Assembly: GCA_020025775.1 (NCBI GenBank)
Contig: JAHHRN010000005.1
Span: 1-64,000 of the forward strand
Source: Acutalibacter sp.
GTDB taxonomy: Bacteria > Bacillota > Clostridia > Oscillospirales > Acutalibacteraceae
Direction: 5' to 3'
DNA: 64,000 bases
Within the stretch, counting starts at the first letter, position 1. The number at the start of each line of letters is the position of its first letter. Made by a program: the position numbers and the translations under genes. The notes beneath the pieces are model-generated. The model was given only the letters and a program-made list of their open reading frames with translations. It had not been told where the DNA came from and did not search any database. This document shows positions 41,002 through 50,954 of this stretch, in pieces.

Positions 41002-42792
41002 TTACTCTATAAATCCATATTTTGCAAGCATTTTTGCAATTTTTTCTCCCTTGGGAAGCATTAAAACGTCATCTTTTGCGATTCCGCCAATCAAAAGCAT
41101 AGCGACGCCATAAACGAGAATTGCAAAGAGAACGGCAATGAGTGTAGCGATAATATTGGTGATGGATAAATTGCCGCGGTTGAGGTTCGGTAACAGGTGC
41201 ATGAAGAGCCCGTAAGAGGTAAAGGCGGCAACGGTTGAGAGGACGCTCGCAAAGAGCGGCTTTAAGAAAACGGATTTAAAATCAATCTTGACCTTGGTGG
41301 TGCGCACGAGGGCAATGTAGTTGTAAACCACGATAATCGTGTAGCAAATGACCGTGCCAAGCACTGCACCGTTAATGTTTAAGGTCGGGATGCCGATGAA
41401 AATGTAGTTTGCAATGACCTTGGCAACTGCGCCGAGGGTCAGGGATTTTACAGGTACATTTTCCTTACCGATTGCCTGGAGCATATTCGTCATAGGCTGA
41501 GAAAGTGCCATGAGGAATGCTGTGTAGCCGTAGGCCGCCATAATGGGTGCCGCGGTGGAAATCGCCGGTGCGGATTTACCGGTGGAGAACATCATGTCGA
41601 GAATCGGGGTGGAGAGTACCGCCATACCGAAGCCCGCAGGCAGGGAAATCATTAAGGTCACGCGTAAAACCGATTCCACAGAGGTTTTTAAAAGCTTCTG
41701 GTCCTTGACTGCCCAAGCGGCGGAAAGAGCGGGAATCGCGCTGACACCGAGGGACATGGTAATCGAGGGAATGAGGTTTTTGAATTCCAACGACATGGAA
41801 TACGCGCCGTAAAGATATTTTGCAATATCCTTATCGAGAATCTGCGACGCCAAAAGCTGGTCGCCGTAGACGGATTTGATATAATCGAGATTGCCCATAA
41901 TCATCGTGTCCAAGCGGTTCTGCACGGTGATAGAGTCAATGAGGTTGGTGATGCTGAACACGAGGGAAGAAGCTACAACAGGAATGGCGATCGCGATAAG
42001 AGACTTTGCAATCGCAGAGCCTTGCAAGGGCTTGGGGGAAGACGCAAGCTCCTCTTTGGTGAGACCGTCGCCCTTGACCTTGTGTAAAATCATCATGTAA
42101 ATCATGCCAACAATCGTACCGGCGGTAACGCCGATTGCCGCACCTGCCGCCGCATAGGGGTAAATGTGGCTCATGGCTTCGGCTTCGTCAGCAACGACAT
42201 GGCCGTAAACGGGAAGACCTGCCGCGAAACGGGACATGCCGTAACGCATGGCGAGATTGGCGCATAATAGACCAACAACCACTTTGCCGAGCGCTTCGAT
42301 GACCTGTGACAGCGCCGTGGGGGTCATGTTGCGCATACCGTTATAATAGCCGCGATAAATGGACATGATACAGCAGAAGAAAATGGAGGGGGTAATCGCT
42401 AAAATAGACGGGATAGCTTCCATATTCTTTGCGAAGAAAGCGTAAGGGTAAGCAAAGGCGAGCATGACCACGGTACCGATTGTACCGGTTAAAAGAAAGA
42501 GCCTTGCCGCTACTTTGAAAATCTGACGCGCATCTCGATATCTGCCGAGGGCAACCTGTTGAGAAACCATTTTAGAAACGGCAACAGGAAGTCCTGCCAT
42601 AGAAAGCGTGTAAATCGGGATATATAAATTGTATGCGGAGTCAAAACAGCCTCTGCCGACTGCGCCGACGGCATTGGAAATCGGTACTTTATAAAGAATA
42701 CCGATGATTTTGACTAGAATTGTGGTAACGGCAAGCACCATGGCGCCGTTTAACAGAGATTGGCTTTTGCGTTTTTTTTGTGTCTCCGCCAC
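41002..42792 (-). CDS. Polysaccharide flippase, SpoVB/YabM family
   Basis: The 596-residue protein has about 14 membrane helices of the MOP/MATE-like flippase superfamily, beginning LNGAMVLAVTTILVKIIGILYKVP-type (quoted in part: GAMVLAVTTILVKIIGILYK). SpoVB members flip lipid-linked wall precursors during spore cortex synthesis; YabM is a close relative at this locus. Which one this gene matches cannot be told here. The start is GTG 42792 after AAAGGAGATG. It heads the yabM-mazG-hup-rqcP operon. Confidence 0.9.
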   Translation of the reverse strand: MAETQKKRKSQSLLNGAMVLAVTTILVKIIGILYKVPISNAVGAVGRGCFDSAYNLYIPIYTLSMAGLPVAVSKMVSQQVALGRYRDARQIFKVAARLFLLTGTIGTVVMLAFAYPYAFFAKNMEAIPSILAITPSIFFCCIMSIYRGYYNGMRNMTPTALSQVIEALGKVVVGLLCANLAMRYGMSRFAAGLPVYGHVVADEAEAMSHIYPYAAAGAAIGVTAGTIVGMIYMMILHKVKGDGLTKEELASSPKPLQGSAIAKSLIAIAIPVVASSLVFSITNLIDSITVQNRLDTMIMGNLDYIKSVYGDQLLASQILDKDIAKYLYGAYSMSLEFKNLIPSITMSLGVSAIPALSAAWAVKDQKLLKTSVESVLRVTLMISLPAGFGMAVLSTPILDMMFSTGKSAPAISTAAPIMAAYGYTAFLMALSQPMTNMLQAIGKENVPVKSLTLGAVAKVIANYIFIGIPTLNINGAVLGTVICYTIIVVYNYIALVRTTKVKIDFKSVFLKPLFASVLSTVAAFTSYGLFMHLLPNLNRGNLSITNIIATLIAVLFAILVYGVAMLLIGGIAKDDVLMLPKGEKIAKMLAKYGFIE

Positions 42793-42876
42793 AACAACAT
42801 CTCCTTTCCTGTGAAACGAATGAAAACAGCAGAAAGGCTTCTGCCGGAATGTGCTCTTTTTAAGAACGTGACATAC

Positions 42877-42905
42877 AGAATAACAAAGTTTTTAGAAAAG
42901 GTCAA
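42877..42905 (-). promoter_or_regulatory. Promoter for the yabM-mazG-hup operon
   Basis: On the minus strand TTGACC (42900-42905) and TATTCT (42877-42882) are 17 bases apart, just after the end of the nucleoside kinase gene. Confidence 0.65.
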
Positions 42906-42908
42906 TCC

Positions 42909-43856
42909 TTAATTTGTTTTCAGACTGTCACCGCGACCTACAAATTCGCGAAGCAGAGAGTCTTCGGGCACGAGTTTTAAGTCAATCGGCGTGAATGCCG
43001 ATAAGGCTTTTAAGAGAATATGGGTTTCCTCTTGAAACGCTTCGGAAATGGGCTCTTTTTCCAAAAGCTCTTTGACAAGCGGCGCAAAAAGACAGGGCTC
43101 GTAATAATGGGTGGAGTTGATTCGAATATCGGCTAAATGCGAATAGGGGAAGAGATAGCGATCCTCACCCCGTCTTACGTTGACCCAAAGCTCCAAGGTG
43201 TTTTGCGCGGAGCTGGCACGGAAGAGATAATCGCGCACAAGGCGGCGCATAAAACGCAGCTGCCGTTTATTTAAAATCGTTTCTCCGCTTTCCTTATATA
43301 TACGCGAAGAAACGCTGATATACATCTTGAGCAGGGATTCCTGCGGCAGGGGGTCGGTGATAACCGGATTCAAAGCGTGCAGACCCTCTACGATAATAGC
43401 ATCCTGCTGCATGAGCTGTAAGGTTTTGCCCTTTTCTGCACGTCTGCCGACCGTAAAATCAAATACCGGCAGTTCGGTTTTCTTGCCCTCTAAAAGACTG
43501 GAAAGCGAAGCGCGAAGCAGGGGTAAATCTAAGGCATATACGGTTTCGTAATCGGGCTTTCCCTCTGCGTAGCCGGGCACTTCACAGCGATTCAAATAGA
43601 AATCGTCTAAGGAAAGCACATAGCAGTTGATGCCGCGCGCACAAATGCTTTGCGCAAGCTTGTGCGCTGTGGTGGTTTTGCCCGAAGCGGAAGGACCGGC
43701 GAGCATGATAATCATGCGGCCTTCGGTGGCAACGATTTTGTCTGCCGTCGCGTCGATAATATTTTTAAACCGTTCCTCTGAAAGAGCAACCAGCTTTTCG
43801 GGATTCGTTTTTGCATAGCCGTTGATGGTTTCGACGGTGTTTTTTTGTGTTTCCAT
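42909..43856 (-). CDS. Nucleoside (uridine-type) kinase
   Basis: The 315-residue protein has a P-loop kinase domain with GPSASGKTT (54-62), LSLDDFYLNR (about 80-89) and EGLHALNP (about 154-161), like uridine kinase and phosphoribulokinase; the N-terminal 45 residues and C-terminal 100 residues are extra. Homologues in Clostridia sometimes carry an N-terminal TGS domain, lacking here. It ends the recJ-relA operon, 10 bases after hemZ. Confidence 0.82.
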   Translation of the reverse strand: METQKNTVETINGYAKTNPEKLVALSEERFKNIIDATADKIVATEGRMIIMLAGPSASGKTTTAHKLAQSICARGINCYVLSLDDFYLNRCEVPGYAEGKPDYETVYALDLPLLRASLSSLLEGKKTELPVFDFTVGRRAEKGKTLQLMQQDAIIVEGLHALNPVITDPLPQESLLKMYISVSSRIYKESGETILNKRQLRFMRRLVRDYLFRASSAQNTLELWVNVRRGEDRYLFPYSHLADIRINSTHYYEPCLFAPLVKELLEKEPISEAFQEETHILLKALSAFTPIDLKLVPEDSLLREFVGRGDSLKTN

Positions 43857-43866
43857 GAAAAAACTC

Positions 43867-45333
43867 CTAAATCTTAAACTCTTTATAAAATTCGGGCAAA
43901 CGTGCTTTTCGCTTTAAAAGCTCATCGAAGCCCCGAATATATTCATACGGATATTTGTAGTTGAATATGCGTTCGATTTCTTTGCCGTGGGGTGCTTTGA
44001 GCTTGGTGACCGCTCCTGCACCGACGGCTAAAACGGTGTGACATTCTTCCATCATGAAGATATTGTAAAGACAGTCTGTGCCGGATTTTGCATAGCCGGT
44101 GTTTTCTAAGTTGCCGAGCGTTTTGGCTTGGCGATACATATAATAAGGACCGTAGCCGTTTTCGGTCAAACGTGCATAGGCGTAGTGGAGCATTTGGTCG
44201 GCACAAATCCCGCGCTCAAATTCAATGCGTTCCTTCTCTGTACCGAGATTCGAGGAACGCTTTAACGAAAGCGTATGTACAGTAATGTTTTCGGGGTCTA
44301 AAGCGATGGCGGTATCGACCGATTGGCAGAACGATTCGAGCGTATCGGTCGGAAGCCCGGCGATTAAATCCATGTTAATGGCATGAAAGCCGAAGCTTTT
44401 CGCCATGGTATAGACCTCTTTTGTCAAATTCGCAGAATGACATCTGCCGACTTCCTTTAAAACAGCATCGTTAAACGTTTGGGGATTGATGCTGATGCGT
44501 GTAACGCCGCCCGCCTTTAAGGCTTCGAGCTTTTCACGGGTAATGGTGTCGGGACGACCGGCTTCCACGGTGTATTCGCGCAAATGCGAAAGGTCAAACG
44601 AAGCGGCAATGGCATCCAAAAGCTGTGTAATCTGTTCTGCACTGAGTGTGGTGGGCGTGCCGCCGCCGAAATAAACGGTTTCCAAACGAAGCCCTAAGGC
44701 CTTGGCCTGTTTGCCTGTGTATTCTATCTCTTTAACAAGATATTCCACATATTCGGGCAGCATTTTCTGAATGGTTTTGCCCGTCATGGCGCTCGAAATA
44801 AAGGAGCAGTAGCTGCATCGAGTCGGGCAGAAGGGAATGGAAACATAAAGGCTGAACGAGTCGGGGCGCGAGGTTTGGATAATCGCATCCTCGCGGCGTG
44901 CTACGGATTTAGCCAGTGCTGTTTTTTCTTCGCTGACAAAGAATTTGTCTAAGAAGTAGCGCTCTGCACCTTCTTCGCCCATGGTTTCTTCTAAACGAAG
45001 CAAAAGCTTCGACGGGCGGATGCCCGTTAAAACGCCCCACTTCGGGGTGTAATCCGTCATGGATTTTAAAACTTTGAAGAGGAGGGAGGCTATCAGCAGT
45101 TCTGCATCTGCTTCGCTGGAAAGCTCGGCTTCCTCTTTATAAAGGCAAGCGCCCGTTTCATCGTAATAAGCCGCTAAGGCGGTAGTATCGGTAATTACGG
45201 TGGTGAAAAAGGCTTCGCCGTTTTGTCTTGTTTCTGTTTCAAATACAACATGGATTTGCTCATTCGGGAAAAAGAGCCGTGTGAGCTTTTCCATTTCGTA
45301 TTGATAGCTGTGACCGATGATTTCTAATCTCAT
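43867..45333 (-). CDS. hemZ: Radical SAM coproporphyrinogen dehydrogenase-like protein HemZ
   Basis: The 488-residue protein has an N-terminal domain of about 160 residues specific to HemZ and a radical SAM domain with CPTRCSYC (C169, C173, C176) and YFGGGTPT (about 219-226). It is the oxygen-independent coproporphyrinogen III oxidase paralogue at this locus in Firmicutes. The genome region shows no other haem genes, so the true substrate may differ. It overlaps the MBL gene by 4 bases. Confidence 0.9.
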   Translation of the reverse strand: MRLEIIGHSYQYEMEKLTRLFFPNEQIHVVFETETRQNGEAFFTTVITDTTALAAYYDETGACLYKEEAELSSEADAELLIASLLFKVLKSMTDYTPKWGVLTGIRPSKLLLRLEETMGEEGAERYFLDKFFVSEEKTALAKSVARREDAIIQTSRPDSFSLYVSIPFCPTRCSYCSFISSAMTGKTIQKMLPEYVEYLVKEIEYTGKQAKALGLRLETVYFGGGTPTTLSAEQITQLLDAIAASFDLSHLREYTVEAGRPDTITREKLEALKAGGVTRISINPQTFNDAVLKEVGRCHSANLTKEVYTMAKSFGFHAINMDLIAGLPTDTLESFCQSVDTAIALDPENITVHTLSLKRSSNLGTEKERIEFERGICADQMLHYAYARLTENGYGPYYMYRQAKTLGNLENTGYAKSGTDCLYNIFMMEECHTVLAVGAGAVTKLKAPHGKEIERIFNYKYPYEYIRGFDELLKRKARLPEFYKEFKI

Positions 45334-45968
45334 TTTGTAAATCTCCGCAGGTATCTGTTGTGTGTGCGTTCTCTCTCTAAAGTGGTGTCACGGTTGTGAC
45401 CGGGATAGACGATGTAATCCCCGGAAAGTCTCGAAAGACGGAAGAGAGAAGCCATAATGTCCTCGGCATCGCCGCCGATAAAATCGGTTCTGCCCGCTGT
45501 GATGCAAAAGAGGGTGTCGCCGGTAAATAACAAATGATTTTCACTGTCCATATAGGTAACGCCACCGCGGGTGTGTCCGGGGGTATGTAAAACCGTCAGT
45601 TCACTTTCGCCGAAGCGGATTTTGTCGCCCTCTTTTAAAAGACGGTCGGCATGAATCGGCACGTGCATTGGATTGCCGTCCATTTCGGAGAGATTCCACT
45701 CGTTATCCCGCAGGCAAATTTCATCCTTTTCGTGAATGAAAACCGGTGCGCCGGTTTGCTTTTGCAAGGCCTCTACGCCTAAAATGTGGTCAAAGTGACC
45801 GTGCGTTAAGAGAATCGCTTCGATTTTTTTATCCTTGATTTTTTCTAATAGCTCTAAATTGCAATCGCCTGCATCAAGGATAACCGCACAGCTTGTGGCT
45901 GTGTCGGTTACAATGTAGGTGTTGGCACTAATCGGGCCTTGAATAACTCTTTCTACTGTAACAGACAT
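45330..45968 (-). CDS. MBL-fold hydrolase (glyoxalase II-like)
   Basis: The 212-residue protein has the zinc-site motif THGHFDHI (about residues 54-61), HTPGHTRGG (about 129-137) and FTGDTLF (about 150-156). YqgX/GloB-like proteins of this length hydrolyse thioesters or act in methylglyoxal removal. ATG 45968 is chosen because GGAG lies nine bases before it. Member of the recJ-relA-dtd operon. Confidence 0.9.
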   Translation of the reverse strand: MSVTVERVIQGPISANTYIVTDTATSCAVILDAGDCNLELLEKIKDKKIEAILLTHGHFDHILGVEALQKQTGAPVFIHEKDEICLRDNEWNLSEMDGNPMHVPIHADRLLKEGDKIRFGESELTVLHTPGHTRGGVTYMDSENHLLFTGDTLFCITAGRTDFIGGDAEDIMASLFRLSRLSGDYIVYPGHNRDTTLERERTHNRYLRRFTK

Positions 45969-45970
45969 AA

Positions 45971-46429
45971 TTAGTTCTTTCTCCAAATTTCTGTATCATA
46001 TAAAATCGTAACCGGGCCGTTGTTTAACAGCTCTACCTGCATATGTGCGCCGAATACGCCTTTTTCTACCTTTTTAACGCCGTTCTTTAAAAGCTCGTCA
46101 CAATAGGCTTCGTAAAGGGCATTGGCACTGTCGGGTGCGGCGGCGTGTGCAAAGGAGGGGCGGTTGCCCTTCTTCACGTCGGCGCAAAGGGTGAATTGCG
46201 ATACCGCTAAAATTTCGCCGTCAATATCTAAAATCGACTGGTTCATTTTGTCGTTTTCGTCTGTGAATACACGCAGGTTAGCGGTCTTTTTCGCTAAGAT
46301 TTGCGCGTCCTCTAAGGTGTCGCCCTCGGCAACGCCGACTAAAATGAGGTAGCCCTCTGTAATCTTGCCGACAACATTTTCCTCCACGGTCACGCTTGCG
46401 TGTTTTACTCTTTGAATAACTGCTTTCAT
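45971..46429 (-). CDS. dtd: D-aminoacyl-tRNA deacylase
   Basis: The 152-residue protein has the two DTD signatures, AVSQFTL (about 78-84) and NNGPVTI (about 137-143), which form the cross-subunit active site. It removes D-amino acids and glycine wrongly attached to tRNA. Conserved partner of relA in Firmicutes; 21 bases after relA and two bases before the MBL gene. Confidence 0.96.
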   Translation of the reverse strand: MKAVIQRVKHASVTVEENVVGKITEGYLILVGVAEGDTLEDAQILAKKTANLRVFTDENDKMNQSILDIDGEILAVSQFTLCADVKKGNRPSFAHAAAPDSANALYEAYCDELLKNGVKKVEKGVFGAHMQVELLNNGPVTILYDTEIWRKN

Positions 46430-46450
46430 AGTTTCTTCCTTATCTTCGGT

Positions 46451-48652
46451 TTAGCGTTCTACGTTTAAAACGCCTTTGATTTTTTGAATTTTATTGATGA
46501 GGTTTTTAAGGTGGTCTACATTGTTTACGGTAATGGTCAGCATTAGGTTGTTTCTGCCGTCCTTACCGACGTGCGAGGAGATTTCGTTGATGTTGACGCG
46601 CATATTGGCGAGAAGTACCGAAATATCCGCCATAAGACCGATGCGCGAAAGAGCGGTGATTTGCAGGGTCGCTTTGAAATCCTGCTTTACATCCTTGTTC
46701 CAAGTCACCTTGACCCAACGCTCTGGCTCGGCACAGGTGGCAATATCCTTCGGCACGTTCGGGCAGTCTCTTTTGTGCACCGAAACGCCGTGACCACGGG
46801 TGATAAAGCCGATAATGTTATCGCCCGGCAGGGGATTACAGCAACGGGAGAATTTAATCAGCACGTTGTTGATACCCTCCACGTTCACACCGTCCTTGCC
46901 ACCGCGGTTGACGGTGGTATTTACCTCATCCGGAATGATTTCCGGTTCTTTCGGGCGGTAGTCGCGGTTATAAACCTCTTTAATGTAAGGCATCAAGCGG
47001 ATGATCGAAGCACCGCCGAAGCCGATAGCCGCATAGAAATCTTCTACGGAGTCGAAACGCTGACGCTCCGCAAGGTGCATAATAAAATCTTCGTATTCGT
47101 CATCGGTCAGGCGAATGAAGTTGCGCTTAAATTCGCGCTCCACTTCTTCCTTACCTTCTACGATGTTTTCATCGCGGCGTTCATTCTTAAACCAGGAACG
47201 GATTTTGTTACGCGCCGAACTGGTCTTAGCAATCGAGAGCCAGTCTCTCGACGGACCCTTGCCGACCTGCGAAGAAGTCAACACTTCGACGATTTGACCG
47301 GTTTTTACAACATAATCGAGGGGGACGATTCTGCCGTCTACCTTCGCACCGGACATCTTGTGACCGACCGCGGTGTGAATGGCATAGGCAAAGTCGATGA
47401 CGGTTGCGCCGGCTGGCAGGTTAATCACGTCACCACGAGGTGTAAAGACGAATACGTCGTCGGGAATAAGGTCGCTCTTAATGGCACGAACCAACTCCTG
47501 CACGTCGCCGGATTCCTTTTGGTCATCCAGCATTTGACGCACCCAAGCCAAACGCTCGTCTAAGCTGGTTTTGCCACCCTTGATGCCGAGCTTGTATTTC
47601 CAGTGCGCCGCGATACCGTATTCCGCCGTGCGGTGCATTTCCCAAGTACGGATTTGCACTTCAAACGGGATGCCGTTTCTGCCAATAACGGTGGTGTGCA
47701 AAGACTGGTACATGTTCGGCTTCGGTGTGGAAATATAATCCTTGAATCGACCGGGCATGGGTTTAAACATATCGTGAATGATACCGAGACAGTTGTAGCA
47801 GTCGATGACGGTATCCACGATAATACGAATGGCGTAAATATCGTAAATCTGGTCGATGTTTTTGTTTTGCATATACATCTTGCGATAAATGCCGTGTACG
47901 CTCTTCACTCGACCGGAAATCGACGGGTTCTTGACGACCGTTTCAATTCGCTCACGGATTTTTTCTTTGTTTTCTTCTAAGAATTCAATGCGAGAACGGT
48001 TTACCGCATCGAGAGAATGCTCAATATCGGCATAGGCAATGGGGTCGAGAAAGCGAATTGCCAAATCTTCGAGTTCTTCTTTTACGGCACGAATACCGAG
48101 ACGGTGTGCAATCGGCGCATAGATTTCTAAGGTTTCCTGCGCGATTTCACGGCGCTTTCTGTCAATCATGAAATTGAGGGTACGCATATTGTGGAGCCTA
48201 TCCGCCAATTTAATGATGATAACACGAATATCCTTGGACATTGCGAGCAGCATTTTACGGATATTTTCCGCCTGCCGCTCTTCTTTCGTAACCAGCGGCA
48301 CCTTGCCGAGCTTGGTAAGACCGTCTACAAGGGCTTCTACCTCGTCGCCGAACTGCTCTTTAATATCCGCTAAGGTAACCTCCGTATCCTCTACGGTGTC
48401 GTGCAAAAGCGCGGTTTCAATGGAACGCGCATCCATACCTAAATCTACAAGAATTGAGGCAACGGCAATGGGGTGGATGATGTAGGGCTCACCGGAATGC
48501 CGCTTTTGGTCTTTATGTACGCGTGCGGCGAGGGCATAGGCTTTGTCAATTTCCTGTAAATCCTTCTCTTCCAGGTGCATTTCCTCGATAAGTCTTTTAC
48601 GAAGCGCAGCATACTGCTCTTCGGGGGTTTGATCCTTTACTTTTTCTTCCAT
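46451..48652 (-). CDS. relA: Bifunctional (p)ppGpp synthetase/hydrolase
   Basis: The 733-residue Rel protein has an N-terminal HD hydrolase domain (HDTVEDT, H84-D85), a synthetase domain with RFKD at 302-305 (the basic R-x-K-D form of bifunctional enzymes) and SLHTTV, a TGS domain (about 385-450) and a C-terminal ACT domain (about 660-733). It controls the stringent response from the ribosome. It starts 4 bases after recJ; the apt gene common between recJ and relA is absent. Confidence 0.97.
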   Translation of the reverse strand: MEEKVKDQTPEEQYAALRKRLIEEMHLEEKDLQEIDKAYALAARVHKDQKRHSGEPYIIHPIAVASILVDLGMDARSIETALLHDTVEDTEVTLADIKEQFGDEVEALVDGLTKLGKVPLVTKEERQAENIRKMLLAMSKDIRVIIIKLADRLHNMRTLNFMIDRKRREIAQETLEIYAPIAHRLGIRAVKEELEDLAIRFLDPIAYADIEHSLDAVNRSRIEFLEENKEKIRERIETVVKNPSISGRVKSVHGIYRKMYMQNKNIDQIYDIYAIRIIVDTVIDCYNCLGIIHDMFKPMPGRFKDYISTPKPNMYQSLHTTVIGRNGIPFEVQIRTWEMHRTAEYGIAAHWKYKLGIKGGKTSLDERLAWVRQMLDDQKESGDVQELVRAIKSDLIPDDVFVFTPRGDVINLPAGATVIDFAYAIHTAVGHKMSGAKVDGRIVPLDYVVKTGQIVEVLTSSQVGKGPSRDWLSIAKTSSARNKIRSWFKNERRDENIVEGKEEVEREFKRNFIRLTDDEYEDFIMHLAERQRFDSVEDFYAAIGFGGASIIRLMPYIKEVYNRDYRPKEPEIIPDEVNTTVNRGGKDGVNVEGINNVLIKFSRCCNPLPGDNIIGFITRGHGVSVHKRDCPNVPKDIATCAEPERWVKVTWNKDVKQDFKATLQITALSRIGLMADISVLLANMRVNINEISSHVGKDGRNNLMLTITVNNVDHLKNLINKIQKIKGVLNVER

Positions 48653-48656
48653 TTCG

Positions 48657-50696
48657 TTACGCTCCCTTCTCTTTTAAACCTTTTAGAATTTCAGAGTTTT
48701 GAAGATCGGCTTTTTCGGTTCGCTTTGCATTCGGCAACCGATAAGCACCGTCCTTATATTCTAAAAGCTGCAATTCCAGTAAAACGTCCAAGGCAACCAG
48801 CACTCTGCCGGCGTGCGCCTCTTTACAGCCGCTTCGCTTACAGAATACCTCTGCATCGAAGGCGAACGGGGCGTTTAATTGGATAAAGCGATAGACGCTC
48901 AGTAAAAATTCACGGCTGGGCAGTAAAAATACTGCTTCCTTTTCGGAAAGAGTGTCGCCGTGTTTATATTTTTCGTAAAGACGCAGACTCTTTACGTAGT
49001 TTTCTTCATCGTTCTCGGAAAAGCGGATTTCCCGAATCTGCACCGACGGTTTTATAACGCCGCGGAACTCGTTTTTTTCAATCTGCACCGCTAAATCTAC
49101 GGTATCTCCGATATGATAGGGGAATTGTGCAAGCGACGTGCTAAACAGCATGGCGGTCAGCTCCGTCAGCCCTTTCTTTAAGGTGAGCCGCAGGTGCTTG
49201 CCCTCTCCTACAGGCTGTACGCCAGCAAGCGTCATGCGGTAAAGCCCGAAGAGCGGCGCCGGATTTTCACAGCCGAACGGCTCGAGCAGAGCGAGGGTGT
49301 CTAAAAGCCCTGTGTTGACCGAAGCGGGATTCAGCTTAAAATCAATATCTACATATAAAAACGGCAAAGATTTTTCTTTTGCCTTTTGGTCTAAAGCCGT
49401 TCTAAAGGCATCAATTTCTGATTTTTTGATGCCAAGACCTGCCGCACCGGGATGACCGCCGAAGCGCAGCAAATGCTCTTGTACCTCGGAAAGGGCGTCG
49501 AACATGGAATAGCCCTCAATACTGCGGCAGGAACCCGTGCCCTCGTCGCCGTTTAAGGAAATGACTACAGCGGGCTTTCCGTAACGGGAAACAAGCCGTG
49601 CGGCAACGATGCCGATAACGCCGGGATGCCAATTTTCCTTTGCCACAACGATGACCGAAGAAAAACGGATTTCGGGATGCGTTTCGATTTCTTCAATCGC
49701 TTCCTTTAAAATATCCGCTTCAATCTGCTGGCGGCTTTTATTGAGCGCATCCAAATTCTGAGAGATTTCGTTTGCAATGCTGAAATCGTCAGCCAAAAGA
49801 AGATACAGTGCGTGGTAGGGGTTGCCGATTCTGCCCGCGGCGTTGATGCGCGGTGCTAAGGCGAACCCGAGGTTGGAAGCATTTAAATTTTTGCCCTCTA
49901 AGCCGCAAACGGCTTTTAAAGCGGCAAGACCGAGGCAGGGGTCACGGTTGATTTTTTCTAAACCGGCTTTTACGAGCATGCGGTTTTCCGAGGTGAGCGG
50001 TACAATATCCGCTACCGTGCCGAGCGCAATGAGGTCGCCGTATTCCTCGAGAATTTCCTGAAAGTCGCCACCCTCTAAAGCACAAAGCAATTTGAATACA
50101 ACACCCACGCCCGAAAAATCTTTGTATTCCGACGGGCAGTCCGCGCGGTGCGGATTCAAAACCGCATAGGCGGCGGGGAGCGTTTCGGAGGGTCTGTGGT
50201 GGTCGGTGATGACGACATCTATGTTTGCTTTCTTGGCTTTTTCGCAGGCGGCAAAAGCACTGATGCCGTTATCTACGGTAATGATGAGGGTAACGCCGTC
50301 TCTCGAAAGCTCCTGCACGGCTTCTTCACTGATGCCGTAGCCCTCTTTTTGACGGTCGGGAATATGATAGGTCACATTCGCACCGTGCGAAGCCAAATAA
50401 CGATATAACACAGCGGTGGAGGTGATGCCGTCAGCATCGTAGTCCCCGAATACCGCCATTTTTTCAAAGCTCATGAGCCCCTCTTTAATGCGCGACACAG
50501 CTTTGTCCATATCGGCAATTAAAAAAGGGTCGAAGAAGTCAAGCTCTTCACTTAAAAACATTTCGGCATCTATATCGGTTAAAATGCCGCGGGAGACGAG
50601 CAAAAGCGCAAGAGTGGGGTCAATCCCACAGTATTCGGCAAGCTCTGCGGCGGCGTTTTTATTTAGGTCGGCTACGCGCCATAACTTTCTTTGCAT
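48657..50696 (-). CDS. recJ: Single-stranded-DNA-specific exonuclease RecJ
   Basis: The 679-residue protein has the DHH-family motifs DYDADG (85-90) and DHH (165-167), a DHHA1 domain with GGHPGAAGLGI (about 420-430) and an OB-fold region (about 455-565). It degrades single-stranded DNA 5' to 3' in repair and recombination. It is shorter than the B. subtilis protein (about 786 residues), lacking part of the C-terminal extension. First gene of the operon, with its own promoter. Confidence 0.95.
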   Translation of the reverse strand: MQRKLWRVADLNKNAAAELAEYCGIDPTLALLLVSRGILTDIDAEMFLSEELDFFDPFLIADMDKAVSRIKEGLMSFEKMAVFGDYDADGITSTAVLYRYLASHGANVTYHIPDRQKEGYGISEEAVQELSRDGVTLIITVDNGISAFAACEKAKKANIDVVITDHHRPSETLPAAYAVLNPHRADCPSEYKDFSGVGVVFKLLCALEGGDFQEILEEYGDLIALGTVADIVPLTSENRMLVKAGLEKINRDPCLGLAALKAVCGLEGKNLNASNLGFALAPRINAAGRIGNPYHALYLLLADDFSIANEISQNLDALNKSRQQIEADILKEAIEEIETHPEIRFSSVIVVAKENWHPGVIGIVAARLVSRYGKPAVVISLNGDEGTGSCRSIEGYSMFDALSEVQEHLLRFGGHPGAAGLGIKKSEIDAFRTALDQKAKEKSLPFLYVDIDFKLNPASVNTGLLDTLALLEPFGCENPAPLFGLYRMTLAGVQPVGEGKHLRLTLKKGLTELTAMLFSTSLAQFPYHIGDTVDLAVQIEKNEFRGVIKPSVQIREIRFSENDEENYVKSLRLYEKYKHGDTLSEKEAVFLLPSREFLLSVYRFIQLNAPFAFDAEVFCKRSGCKEAHAGRVLVALDVLLELQLLEYKDGAYRLPNAKRTEKADLQNSEILKGLKEKGA

Positions 50697-50732
50697 TTCA
50701 CTCTTCTCCTTTCTAATATATGTAACTTTTCT

Positions 50733-50761
50733 ATTTTACCATTTTTACAGCGCTTTTTCAA
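50733..50761 (-). promoter_or_regulatory. Promoter for the recJ-relA operon
   Basis: On the minus strand TTGAAA (50756-50761) and TAAAAT (50733-50738) are 17 bases apart. Confidence 0.7.
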
Positions 50762-50850
50762 GCACTATACGTAAGGAAAGCGGGAATAAAGGGGGACAAA
50801 GTCTACAAATTTTAGCCGTTTATTTCTACACTGGGAAAGCCCGACCTTTG

Positions 50851-50879
50851 TTGACACTAAAGTTGGCGTAGAGTATAAT
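50851..50879 (+). promoter_or_regulatory. Consensus promoter for the CapD/EpsC-like gene
   Basis: TTGACA (50851-50856) and TATAAT (50874-50879) are 17 bases apart, a full consensus. Confidence 0.85.
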
Positions 50880-50954
50880 ATTCATTATGCCGCGCTTAGT
50901 CTTGAAAAGCGCACTTTTTCAAAAGAAAACGGAAAGAAAAAGGGAGTTTACACG

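Noticed and set aside
46571..47563. 330-codon plus-strand frame
   Set aside because: Antisense to relA, which has full domain evidence; no ribosome binding site.
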